From positions 18,303 through 82,302 of the forward strand of contig CACJZT010000005.1 of NCBI GenBank assembly GCA_902598015.1: a stretch of DNA of 64,000 nt, read 5' to 3'. The position numbers and the translations under genes are program-made. The notes beneath the pieces are model-generated. The model was given only the letters and a program-made list of their open reading frames with translations, was not told the origin of the DNA and did no database searches. The stretch is from an uncultured Pelagibacteraceae bacterium. Lineage in GTDB: Bacteria; Pseudomonadota; Alphaproteobacteria; Pelagibacterales; Pelagibacteraceae. The stretch's first letter is position 1. Each line of letters begins with the position of its first letter. Of the stretch, positions 1 to 7,465 are shown in pieces.

Positions 1-972
1 GTTCAAAAATTCTGGCAATAAATAAAAGCCTCCCATTGGTTTGTTCATAATAATATTATTAGATGATAAATTTCTATATACGTATTCTCCAACAGCTTTA
101 AGAATTTTTTTTGATTTTAAAATATATTCATCATGATTAGAATTAAATGCAGATATTGCAGCAAACTGGATTGGTGAACTTACTGCAGAAAATGTTTCAC
201 TTGCTAAAACTTTCATAGATTTAAGTAATTCAATTTTTTTCTTTGGTATTATAAAGTACCCAAGTCTCCATCCTCCAGCACCACACCACTTACTAAGTCC
301 GTTACTTATTATGACATCATCAGGGCAGTGTTCGAAAATAGAATTATAATTTTTATCAAATATTAATTCAGAATAAATTTCATCTGATAAAACTAAAACA
401 TTATATTTTTTTATTACTAAAGAAATTTCTTTTAAATTTTTGCATACTTGTCCTGATGGGTTATTTGGAGAATTAAGAAATAAAAGATATTTTTTATCTG
501 CCCCTTTTGAGATAATTTTTTCTATTTCTTGAGCTTTCGGAAACCAATTGTTTTCAGCAGATGTTTGAATCCAATGATAATTATTTTTAGCTATAATTGA
601 TTGTGGTTTATAAGATACCCAACTTGGAGCTGGTAACAAAACTTCACCTTCAAATGCTAAATGCATCAAGAACATTAATTCTTTGGTTCCAGGACCTACA
701 ATGACCTGATCTGATTTAAAATTGTAATTTTTCTTTTTTGACTCATATTTTGCGATGGAGTCTCTTAGTTTATCTAATCCTTGGATAGGTAAATAACTTT
801 TCTGATGAGCATTTTTTTTTAATTCTTCAACAATAGTAATTGGAACTGGGAATGGTGATTGTCCAAATCCAAACTTAATAATATTTTTTCCTTCATTTTC
901 AATAACTTTTGATTTTTCATTTATTTTTAGTGTTGCTGATAAATTAAGGCTTTTAATAGTATCTTTGATCAT
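1..972 (-). CDS. Class I/II PLP-dependent aminotransferase, 3' end outside window
   Basis: Reading down from an ATG at 970-972 gives 324 open codons that run off the window start, so the last part of the protein (perhaps 80-100 residues by family size) is missing. The sequence shows fold-type I aminotransferase landmarks: LNSPNNPSGQV (the NNPxG substrate and PLP-binding motif), a downstream SDEIYSEL (PLP-binding Asp and Tyr), and SNGLSKWCGAGGWRLGY, where the Lys would form the Schiff base and the later Arg would bind the substrate carboxylate. It would move an amino group between an amino acid and a 2-oxo acid in the cytoplasm; the substrate cannot be read from the sequence. Its start codon overlaps the stop codon of the upstream acetoacetyl-CoA synthetase gene by one base, so the two are probably co-transcribed. 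Confidence 0.85.
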   Translation of the reverse strand, partial: MIKDTIKSLNLSATLKINEKSKVIENEGKNIIKFGFGQSPFPVPITIVEELKKNAHQKSYLPIQGLDKLRDSIAKYESKKKNYNFKSDQVIVGPGTKELMFLMHLAFEGEVLLPAPSWVSYKPQSIIAKNNYHWIQTSAENNWFPKAQEIEKIISKGADKKYLLFLNSPNNPSGQVCKNLKEISLVIKKYNVLVLSDEIYSELIFDKNYNSIFEHCPDDVIISNGLSKWCGAGGWRLGYFIIPKKKIELLKSMKVLASETFSAVSSPIQFAAISAFNSNHDEYILKSKKILKAVGEYVYRNLSSNNIIMNKPMGGFYLLPEFLN

Positions 973-2927
973 TACGATTTTAACTCAATAAGATTTTTAT
1001 ATTCATTTAAAGCAGATGGATTAGATAATGCTTCGATATTATTTATTTTGTTGCCATCTATTACATTTTTAACAGCTACTTCTACAATTTTACCATTTTT
1101 AGTTCTTGGAATATCATTTACCGTAATTATTTTAGCAGGTACATGCCTAGGAGAAGCCTCATATCTAATTGTTCTTTTTATTTTCGAAATTAATTTTTCA
1201 TCTAATTTATTATTTTTTGACAAAATTAAGAAAAGTATTATTCTTACATCGTTATCCCAAGATTGACCTACTACTATAGACTCTTTTATTTCTTTAAATT
1301 TTTCTACAACAGAATAAATTTCAGCTGTACCAAGTCGTACACCGCCTGGGTTTAATGTTGCATCTGATCTTCCATAAATAATATAAGACCCATTATTTTT
1401 TCTCTCAGCATAATCTCCATGATGCCAAATATTTTTAAATTTTGAAAAATAAGCTTTTTTATATTTAACTTTTCTAGGATCATTCCAAAATTTTAAAGGC
1501 ATCGATGGAAATGGGTTTCTACACACTAATTCTCCTTTTTTATTTAAAATTGATTTTCCTTTTTCAGAAAATACTGCTGTATCCATTCCAAGACCATTGT
1601 TTTGTATTTCACCACTATTCACGCTGGAGTAAATGTTTCCATTTACAAAACAAGACACAATATCTGTTCCTCCAGAAATAGATGCTAAATGAACATTTTT
1701 TTTTATATTTTTATAAACAAATTCAAAACCATCTTTGGAAAGTGGAGATCCTGTAGAACAAATCGTTTTTAAAGACTTGAGTTTAATTTTTTCTTTTAGA
1801 TTAACTTTCTGTTTAATAAGTTGATCAATGTATTTTGCACTTATACCAAATAGAGTAACTTTCTCTTTATTTGCAATTTTTAACAATAAATCTGGAGATT
1901 TATGCATAGGAAAACCATCAAATAATAATATTGATGCTTTAGATGCTAAGGCTGTAACAAGCCAGTTCCACATCATCCATCCACAAGTTGTAAAGTAAAA
2001 TATATTATCATTTGGTTTTATATTGCAATGTAATTGATGTTCTTTCAAATGTTGTAATAAAACTCCACCAGATCTATGGCAAATACACTTTGGTTTACCT
2101 GTTGTGCCACTTGAGTATAAAATTGCTAATTCATGGTCAAAATCAAATTTTTTTAATTTAGTTCTGCTTATTTCAAGTTTTTTAATCTCATTAAAATAAT
2201 AAATTTTTATATTTTTAATTTTTTTTAATTTTCTTAATTTTTTTCCAGGATAATTTAAAATTAATACTGATTTTATACTTTTTATTTTTTTTAATATTTT
2301 AGGCAATCTCTCAATAATATTTATTTCCTTCCCATTATAATAATATTTGTCAGTAATAATTAATAGTTTAGGTTTAATTTGAGAAAAGCGCTCTATAACT
2401 CCAGGCACACCAAAATCAGGTGAGCACGAGCTCCAGATTGATCCTATAGCACTAGCACTTAAGAAACACTCAACTGTTTCTATTTGATTTGGAGTGTATG
2501 CCGCTATCCTATCCTTTTCAGCAATATTAATTTTTTTATAAAATGTAATTACTTTTTTTACGTCAATGTTAAGTTCTTTCCAGGACTTTTGTTCTCTATA
2601 ACCATTTTCACTAACAAATGTTATAGCTTTTTGATTAGAATTTTTAACTAAAAGATTTTCTGTAAAATTTAATTTTGAATTAACAAAAAACTTACTATTA
2701 ATAAGATCTTTGGTTAGTTTGAATTTGTTAGTTTTAATTCCTATTACTTCAAAATATTTCCAAATGGAATTCCAAAAATCTTTAGGATTTTTTACACTCC
2801 ATTTTAACAACTTTTTATAATTTCTTGAAAAATTATAATTATAATATTTTGAAATAAATTTCTCATATGCAAATAAATTAGAATTTTTTATATCTGCTTT
2901 AGACGGTTCCCAAAGTTTTTTTGGCAT
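972..2927 (-). CDS. aacS: Acetoacetyl-CoA synthetase (AMP-forming)
   Basis: The 651-residue protein is an ANL-superfamily AMP-forming ligase. The P-loop-like motif LYSSGTTGKPK lies at residues 270-280 and the C-terminal PRTKNGK motif carries the adenylation lysine. The N-terminal MPKKLWEPS start, the FSRNYKKLLKWSVKNP stretch, the full length and the CGWMMWNWLV segment are typical of acetoacetyl-CoA synthetase rather than acetyl-CoA synthetase. It would activate acetoacetate with ATP and CoA, feeding ketone-body or storage carbon into acetyl-CoA metabolism. It heads a two-gene minus-strand unit with the aminotransferase, joined by a one-base stop/start overlap. Its promoter must lie in the 162-bp divergent spacer shared with the helicase gene. 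The family call is strong; the exact acyl substrate is inferred. Confidence 0.88.
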   Translation of the reverse strand: MPKKLWEPSKADIKNSNLFAYEKFISKYYNYNFSRNYKKLLKWSVKNPKDFWNSIWKYFEVIGIKTNKFKLTKDLINSKFFVNSKLNFTENLLVKNSNQKAITFVSENGYREQKSWKELNIDVKKVITFYKKINIAEKDRIAAYTPNQIETVECFLSASAIGSIWSSCSPDFGVPGVIERFSQIKPKLLIITDKYYYNGKEINIIERLPKILKKIKSIKSVLILNYPGKKLRKLKKIKNIKIYYFNEIKKLEISRTKLKKFDFDHELAILYSSGTTGKPKCICHRSGGVLLQHLKEHQLHCNIKPNDNIFYFTTCGWMMWNWLVTALASKASILLFDGFPMHKSPDLLLKIANKEKVTLFGISAKYIDQLIKQKVNLKEKIKLKSLKTICSTGSPLSKDGFEFVYKNIKKNVHLASISGGTDIVSCFVNGNIYSSVNSGEIQNNGLGMDTAVFSEKGKSILNKKGELVCRNPFPSMPLKFWNDPRKVKYKKAYFSKFKNIWHHGDYAERKNNGSYIIYGRSDATLNPGGVRLGTAEIYSVVEKFKEIKESIVVGQSWDNDVRIILFLILSKNNKLDEKLISKIKRTIRYEASPRHVPAKIITVNDIPRTKNGKIVEVAVKNVIDGNKINNIEALSNPSALNEYKNLIELKS

Positions 2928-3010
2928 TAAATATTTATATTTATATTGTAGAATTTATGCTAACCTTAGATGATATAAATTGAAAATGAGAACTTTTTCC
3001 TATCTGATTC

Positions 3011-3032
3011 GGACTAGTTTTAGTCCTTTTTT
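3011..3032 (+). terminator. Orphan intrinsic-terminator-like hairpin in the helicase leader
   Basis: GGACTA (3011-3016), loop GTTT, TAGTCC (3021-3026), then six T. This has the shape of a plus-strand rho-independent terminator, yet no plus-strand gene lies upstream, because the gene on that side is the divergent aacS. A TATAAA at 2974-2979 could start a transcript near 2986. The hairpin would then end a roughly 45-nt RNA or act as an attenuator ahead of the helicase ORF at 3090. A 23-codon frame (2986-3057) reads through the hairpin, but may be chance. Confidence 0.45.
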
Positions 3033-3089
3033 GTTCTTTTTGAGTAACAAAATATAGTAGGCTTAAAAAAGACCATACTAAAAGTTGAT

Positions 3090-5570
3090 ATGTCAAAAAA
3101 TAAGATCACCGCAGTTCTTGGACCTACAAATACTGGTAAAACTTTTTTAGCTATTGAAACCATGCTTTCATTCGATTCAGGAATGATAGGTTTTCCTCTT
3201 AGACTTTTGGCAAGAGAAGTATATGACAAGATTATACAAAAGGTAGATGTATCTCAAGTTGCTCTTATTACTGGTGAAGAGAAAATTATACCAATTAATG
3301 CAAAGTATTTTTTGTGCACAGTAGAATCAATGCCTGTAGATAAAGTTTTAGATTTTGTGGGTATAGATGAAATTCAAATGTGTTCAGATCATGAACGAGG
3401 TCATATTTTTACAGATAGATTGTTAAATCTAAGAGGCGAAAAATTAACAATGCTAATGGGTTCCCATACTATAAAAAGCATTATTCAAAAACTTGATGAT
3501 GATATTGAGTTTATGAACAAAAAAAGATTATCAAAACTCTCATTTGGTGGGCACAAAAAAATTTCAAGAATTGAGAGAAAAAGTGCTGTAATTGCTTTTT
3601 CTACAGAAGAGGTATATGCAATTGCAGAACTCATAAGAAGACAGAAAGGCGGAGCGGCAATTGTTATGGGATCTCTCAGTCCTAAAACAAGAAATGCTCA
3701 AGTAAGTTTATATCAATCAGGAGATGTTGATTATCTTGTTGCTACTGATGCTATTGGAATGGGAATAAACATGGATCTGGATAATGTTTATTTCTCAAAT
3801 ATAAAAAAATTTGATGGAAAAAAAATTAGAAGATTAAAAATCTCCGAAATCGGGCAAATTTCAGGAAGAGCAGGTCGATATCTAAATGATGGAAGTTTTG
3901 GTATTACTGGAAATTGCGATGAAATTAATCCAGAAGAAATAGAGTTTTTAGAAAATCATAATTTCCCAGAAATACAAAATATATTCTGGAGAAATTCTAA
4001 TCTAAATTTTAAAAATAAAGAAACTCTATTAAAATCATTAGACGAAAAACCCAATAAAGATTGGTTGAGAAGAGTAGGAGAATGTGAAGATGAGAAAGTT
4101 TTAAAATATTTTTTAAAAGAAAATAACAACAATATAGAAAATAATTCAAATGTTTTGAAAATTCTCTGGGAATGTTGTCAAATACCTGATTTTGTCAAAA
4201 AAACTTATGGTCACCACTTGGGTGTTGTGGATAAAGTATTTAATTTTTTGATAGGTGAGGAAAGAAAAATACCTAACTATTATATGAAAAAACAACTTTC
4301 TATGCTTGATAAACTGGATGGAAATGTAGACTCAATTTCGAATCGAATATCGAATGTCAGAACTTGGTCATATGTTGCAAACAAATCTAATTGGGTTGAA
4401 AATCAAGATTATTGGGTCGAACGAACTAATAAATTAGAGGATAAATTATCGGATAGACTTCATGATGAATTAACAAAAACTTTTATAGATAAAAGAGCTA
4501 GCGTGTTGGCTAAAGGATTAAAACAAGATATTGAGCTAAAAACTGAAATTCTTGAGGAAGAAAAGGTATTAATCAATGATCAATATATCGGTAATTTAAA
4601 AGGATTAAAATTGCAATTAGATTTAAAAGTAGATGCTTTAGATGCAGATATTAAATCATTAAAGAAAGCTGCAAGGCAAAATGTAGGTCCGGAAATAATC
4701 AATAGAATACAACAAATAATCGATACTGGACTTATAGAATTGAAAGATGACTTTAAAATATATTGGAGAAATGATCCAATAGCAAAACTGACAGCTGGAT
4801 CTGACTATCTTAATCCAAAAATTGATTTGATCATAGATGAAATGATAGAGAATAATGATAGAAACAATTTAAACGACTACCTGAATAAATGGATAATTAA
4901 AAAAATTGAAACTGAGCTTAATAGTTTGATTGAGTTGAAAAATATTAAAGAAGATAATCCTGAACTTAGAGCTTTAGCTTATAGACTTTATGAAAATAAT
5001 GGTGTTATAAAAAGATCAAACATTTCTGAATATCTAAAAAAAATAAATCAAAATGATAGGAAAAAATTAAGAAAACTCGGTGTTAAGTTTGGAAGATATC
5101 ATGTCTTTTTATTTAAGTTATTCAAACCAAGTTCAGTTTCCTTAAGAATATTACTATGGAAATGTTATAATAATAATTTTTTGAAACTATCACCACCAAC
5201 ATTTGGATTAAATTTTTTGAATGACATGAAATCTGCAAATAAAGATTTTATGTTACTTTGCGGTTTTGAGAAATTTGACGACATTTATGTTCGTATAGAT
5301 ATACTTGAGCGATTGTTTTTGTTGATATTTAATTCAGAAAAAGATCATAAGAAAGAGGTTAAAGTTGTGCCCGAGATGTTAAACTTGCTTGGATGTTCTA
5401 AAGAAAATTTTAAGAAGCTTCTAAAAAAAATGGATTACAAAATTTATGAGAAAGAAAAGGAGTATTTTATAAAGTATCTTCCAGCAAAAAAGAAAATTTC
5501 TAAGAGGCAAGACAAAAAAGACTATTCTAATAATCCATTTAGTGTATTAAATCAATTAAACTTAAAATAA
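3090..5570 (+). CDS. SUV3/MgpS-like superfamily 2 RNA helicase
   Basis: The 826-residue protein has Walker A GPTNTGKT at residues 11-18, a DEIQ box at 93-96, a TDAIGMGINMDL segment and a motif VI QISGRAGRYL. This is the arrangement of mitochondrial SUV3-type helicases and their alphaproteobacterial relatives. The C-terminal half is Lys/Glu/Asn-rich, less conserved, and includes a probable coiled-coil stretch around residues 480-540. It probably unwinds structured or double-stranded RNA using ATP in the cytoplasm. In mitochondria SUV3 works with a degradative exonuclease; a comparable partner here (PNPase is encoded at 33990) is inference. It is the first gene of a tight plus-strand unit with the TerB-like protein (one-base overlap), ferredoxin and carD. 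No clear Shine-Dalgarno precedes the ATG. Confidence 0.88.
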   Translation: MSKNKITAVLGPTNTGKTFLAIETMLSFDSGMIGFPLRLLAREVYDKIIQKVDVSQVALITGEEKIIPINAKYFLCTVESMPVDKVLDFVGIDEIQMCSDHERGHIFTDRLLNLRGEKLTMLMGSHTIKSIIQKLDDDIEFMNKKRLSKLSFGGHKKISRIERKSAVIAFSTEEVYAIAELIRRQKGGAAIVMGSLSPKTRNAQVSLYQSGDVDYLVATDAIGMGINMDLDNVYFSNIKKFDGKKIRRLKISEIGQISGRAGRYLNDGSFGITGNCDEINPEEIEFLENHNFPEIQNIFWRNSNLNFKNKETLLKSLDEKPNKDWLRRVGECEDEKVLKYFLKENNNNIENNSNVLKILWECCQIPDFVKKTYGHHLGVVDKVFNFLIGEERKIPNYYMKKQLSMLDKLDGNVDSISNRISNVRTWSYVANKSNWVENQDYWVERTNKLEDKLSDRLHDELTKTFIDKRASVLAKGLKQDIELKTEILEEEKVLINDQYIGNLKGLKLQLDLKVDALDADIKSLKKAARQNVGPEIINRIQQIIDTGLIELKDDFKIYWRNDPIAKLTAGSDYLNPKIDLIIDEMIENNDRNNLNDYLNKWIIKKIETELNSLIELKNIKEDNPELRALAYRLYENNGVIKRSNISEYLKKINQNDRKKLRKLGVKFGRYHVFLFKLFKPSSVSLRILLWKCYNNNFLKLSPPTFGLNFLNDMKSANKDFMLLCGFEKFDDIYVRIDILERLFLLIFNSEKDHKKEVKVVPEMLNLLGCSKENFKKLLKKMDYKIYEKEKEYFIKYLPAKKKISKRQDKKDYSNNPFSVLNQLNLK

Positions 5571-5995
5571 TGTTTAACTTGTTTACAAAAGAAAAAGAAG
5601 CTGAGAATGATGAAAATCATTTATCTTTAATCAGTATTGCTGCTCTTTTAATTCACTCCGCAAAAATTGATCAAAACTTCACAGAAAAAGAAAAAAATAT
5701 AATAAAAAATGCTTTAATAGAAATGGGGGCTGTTGAAGATAGTTTGGATGAAATAATAAAGGAAGCAGAAACAAAAGAGAAGGATGCAAATCAAATCCTT
5801 GAATTTACTAGAGAAGTAAAAAATAAAAGTTTTGAGGAAAAAAAGATAGTTATAGAGGCTTTATGGACCATTATTTATTCAGATGAGCAAGCAGATATGT
5901 ATGAAACAAATTTAATGAGAAGATTGTCAGGTTTATTATATCTTGATCCAAAAGTAGTTGGGGATATCAAAGTGAAAGTTAGATCTAAACAATGA
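5570..5995 (+). CDS. TerB-like protein
   Basis: The 141-residue acidic, all-helical protein resembles the TerB/DUF533-like family: [20 protein letters not shown], followed by repeats of the acidic D/E-containing helices typical of TerB metal-binding folds (for example [14 protein letters not shown] near residues 103-116). No signal peptide or membrane segment is visible. The role is unknown; named members are linked to tellurite resistance or membrane stress, but that should not be carried over. Its ATG overlaps the helicase stop, and its stop overlaps the ferredoxin start by 4 bases, so translation is probably coupled. In many alphaproteobacteria this slot between helicase and fdxA holds an S4-domain RNA-binding protein; here it does not. 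Confidence 0.75.
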   Translation: MFNLFTKEKEAENDENHLSLISIAALLIHSAKIDQNFTEKEKNIIKNALIEMGAVEDSLDEIIKEAETKEKDANQILEFTREVKNKSFEEKKIVIEALWTIIYSDEQADMYETNLMRRLSGLLYLDPKVVGDIKVKVRSKQ

Positions 5996-6318
5996 CATAT
6001 TTAGTCAACGACAAATGTATAAAATGTAAACACACTACATGTGTAGATGTATGTCCTGTTGATTGCTTCTATGAGGGTAAAAATATGCTTGTAATTAAAC
6101 CGGATGAGTGTATAGATTGTGGCGTTTGCGAACCGGAGTGTCCTATTGATGCTATAATCGCAGACACTGAAGATGGAAGTGAAAGATGGTTAGAGCTTAA
6201 TACAAAATATTCTGAACTATGGCCCAATATTACAGAAAAAAAAGAGCCTTTAACCAATCACGAAAAATATAAAGATGAAGAAAATAAGTTTGATAAATAC
6301 TTTGAAGAAAACATTTAA
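5992..6318 (+). CDS. fdxA: Seven-iron ferredoxin
   Basis: The 108-residue protein carries nine cysteines, at residues 9, 12, 17, 21, 25, 40, 43, 46 and 50. This is the pattern of Azotobacter FdI-type ferredoxins with one [3Fe-4S] and one [4Fe-4S] cluster (CxxC...CxxxC, then [12 protein letters not shown]). It is a soluble low-potential electron carrier; the partner is not evident. The 50-residue tail after the second cluster motif is charged, as in family members. The ATG overlaps the upstream TerB-like stop (ATGA), and the 3' end overlaps the carD start by 44 bases. The helicase-...-fdxA-carD order is common in alphaproteobacteria, which supports the call. Confidence 0.95.
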   Translation: MTYLVNDKCIKCKHTTCVDVCPVDCFYEGKNMLVIKPDECIDCGVCEPECPIDAIIADTEDGSERWLELNTKYSELWPNITEKKEPLTNHEKYKDEENKFDKYFEENI

Positions 6319-7138
6319 TAAAAAAAAAGTTAGTAAAAAAAAAAATACTAAATCCGATACTAAAAAAAAAACAAAAGCCATATCGAAAAAGAAAAACCTT
6401 AATATCACAAAAAAGCAAAAGAACATAAAAGTAAAAAAAAACTCAAATAAAGCATCACCTAAATTAAAATCTACAAAAATAGAGAAGAAGGAAACTTCAG
6501 AAACAAGTACAAATCTACTTCGAATACCAAAAAGTAACGAACAAAAGCCTGAGATAAAAAAAGTAAAAAAACAAGAAACTGAAAAAAAAGAATACAAGGT
6601 AAAAGACTATGTTGTTTACCCAAAACATGGTGTTGGCCAGATTACAGAATTTAAAAAAATGAATATTGGTGGGATTGATATAGAGACATATATTTTAAAA
6701 TTTGAAAAAGATAAAGCAAGCGGAATGGTACCTGTAAATAAACAGTCACACCTTAGACCCCTAGCTACTATTAACCAAGTGAATAAATGTATTAGTATAC
6801 TTAAAAGCAAACCTAAAATTAAGAGAAGTATGTGGAGTAGAAGAGCACAAGAATATGAAACAAAGATATCATCTGGTAAAATTTATGAGTTGGCAGAAGT
6901 TGTAAGAGACCTAAATAAAGGAGATGATTTAATGGTTGATCAGTCTTATAGTGAAAGACAATTATTTGAAAAAGCTTATGATAGAATATTAACTGAATTT
7001 CAAATTATTCTAGGTTTAAGTTTAGAAGAAACTCAAAAAAAACTTGATAAAGCTTTAAAGAGAAATTTAGAAAAACAAGTTCAAAAGATTGAAACCAAGC
7101 CACCAGAACAAGAGATTTCAGAGGAAATAGCCAAATAA
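6275..7138 (+). CDS. carD: CarD-family RNA polymerase-binding transcription regulator with lysine-rich N-terminal tail
   Basis: Residues from about 108 to 260 form a CarD/CdnL core: [17 protein letters not shown] opens the RNAP-interacting Tudor-like domain, and the helical C-terminal part contains the [18 protein letters not shown] segment. The family binds the RNA polymerase beta subunit and stabilises open promoter complexes. The first 105 residues are unusual: very rich in Lys, with many KKK runs, Ser, Thr and Asn, probably disordered and able to bind nucleic acid. Typical CdnL proteins are about 160-170 residues. No ATG occurs between residue 1 and the core, which supports the long form. 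It overlaps fdxA by 44 bases and ends just before a strong hairpin. Confidence 0.9.
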   Translation: MKKISLINTLKKTFNKKKVSKKKNTKSDTKKKTKAISKKKNLNITKKQKNIKVKKNSNKASPKLKSTKIEKKETSETSTNLLRIPKSNEQKPEIKKVKKQETEKKEYKVKDYVVYPKHGVGQITEFKKMNIGGIDIETYILKFEKDKASGMVPVNKQSHLRPLATINQVNKCISILKSKPKIKRSMWSRRAQEYETKISSGKIYELAEVVRDLNKGDDLMVDQSYSERQLFEKAYDRILTEFQIILGLSLEETQKKLDKALKRNLEKQVQKIETKPPEQEISEEIAK

Positions 7139-7143
7139 AAAAA

Positions 7144-7176
7144 AACGCTTCCCACGCAAGCGCCATGAGAAGCGTT
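7144..7176. terminator. Bidirectional intrinsic terminator between carD and the basic peptide gene
   Basis: AACGCTTC (7144-7151) pairs with GAAGCGTT (7169-7176) around a 17-base loop. The + strand sequence is flanked by A-rich DNA on the left (T-rich on the minus strand) and TTATTTAAT on the right. It sits between two convergent genes and could end both transcripts. The long loop contains a further GCAAGC mini-stem. Confidence 0.75.
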
Positions 7177-7198
7177 ATTTAATAAAAAGAATACTAAA

Positions 7199-7282
7199 TT
7201 ACTTTCTTCTTCTTTTCTTAGCTTTTTTCTTAGCTTTTTTCTTAGTTTTCTTTTTAGCAGCTTTTTTTCTTCTTTTAGCCAT
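7199..7282 (-). CDS. 27-residue Lys/Arg-rich basic peptide
   Basis: The frame starts with ATG at 7280-7282 and ends in TAA at 7199-7201. It encodes 27 residues: 15 Lys, 5 Arg, 5 Ala, 1 Thr and the Met. The middle repeats a KKKA-like unit (residues 12-22), and both ends carry Arg clusters (RR at 4-5, RRR at 24-26). A GGGAG Shine-Dalgarno lies about 7 bases before the ATG, a TTGACA-17-TACAAA promoter lies upstream, and a terminator follows, so it looks like a complete small gene. The composition resembles histone H1/Hc1 or AlgP-type tails and suggests DNA, RNA or ribosome binding; this is inference. The true function is unknown. Confidence 0.72.
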   Translation of the reverse strand: MAKRRKKAAKKKTKKKAKKKAKKRRRK

Positions 7283-7298
7283 CTTTAGCTCCCTTTTT

Positions 7299-7330
7299 TA
7301 ATTACGAATCTTTTTGATTCGTTTAATTAC
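7299..7330 (-). promoter_or_regulatory. Structured 5' leader of the basic peptide gene
   Basis: On the minus strand the leader reads ACGAATC, loop AAAAA, GATTCGT (7304-7322), flanked by TTAA on both sides that can extend the stem. The hairpin ends shortly before the GGGAG ribosome-binding site. It could stabilise the mRNA or control access to the ribosome-binding site. A second inverted repeat, AATTAC/GTAATT (7325-7342), lies in the promoter region. Confidence 0.5.
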
Positions 7331-7333
7331 CTT

Positions 7334-7362
7334 TTTGTAATTTTTTTGAATAGTTATGTCAA
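7334..7362 (-). promoter_or_regulatory. Sigma-70-type promoter for the basic peptide gene
   Basis: On the minus strand a perfect -35 TTGACA (7357-7362) is followed by a 17-base spacer and a -10-like TACAAA (7334-7339). The predicted start is near 7327, giving a leader of about 45 nt that includes the hairpin. A perfect -35 with 17-bp spacing stands out even in AT-rich DNA. Confidence 0.55.
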
Positions 7363-7465
7363 TTACATAATTTTTTGTAATTTTTATTTTTTGTTTAAAA
7401 AAAATAAAAAAATTAAAAATTAAAAAAGTTAAGTAAAATAGGGATTATTAAACAAATTTTTTCAA

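Noticed and set aside
3020..3229. 69-codon minus-strand frame overlapping the start of the helicase gene
   Set aside because: It covers the antisense of the Walker A region, shows no family motifs, and the helicase frame is clearly the real one.
6230..6597. Phe-rich reading frames on the minus strand opposite carD
   Set aside because: They are the antisense of the Lys-rich CarD tail: AAA codons read as TTT. The plus-strand frame has a clear CarD domain.
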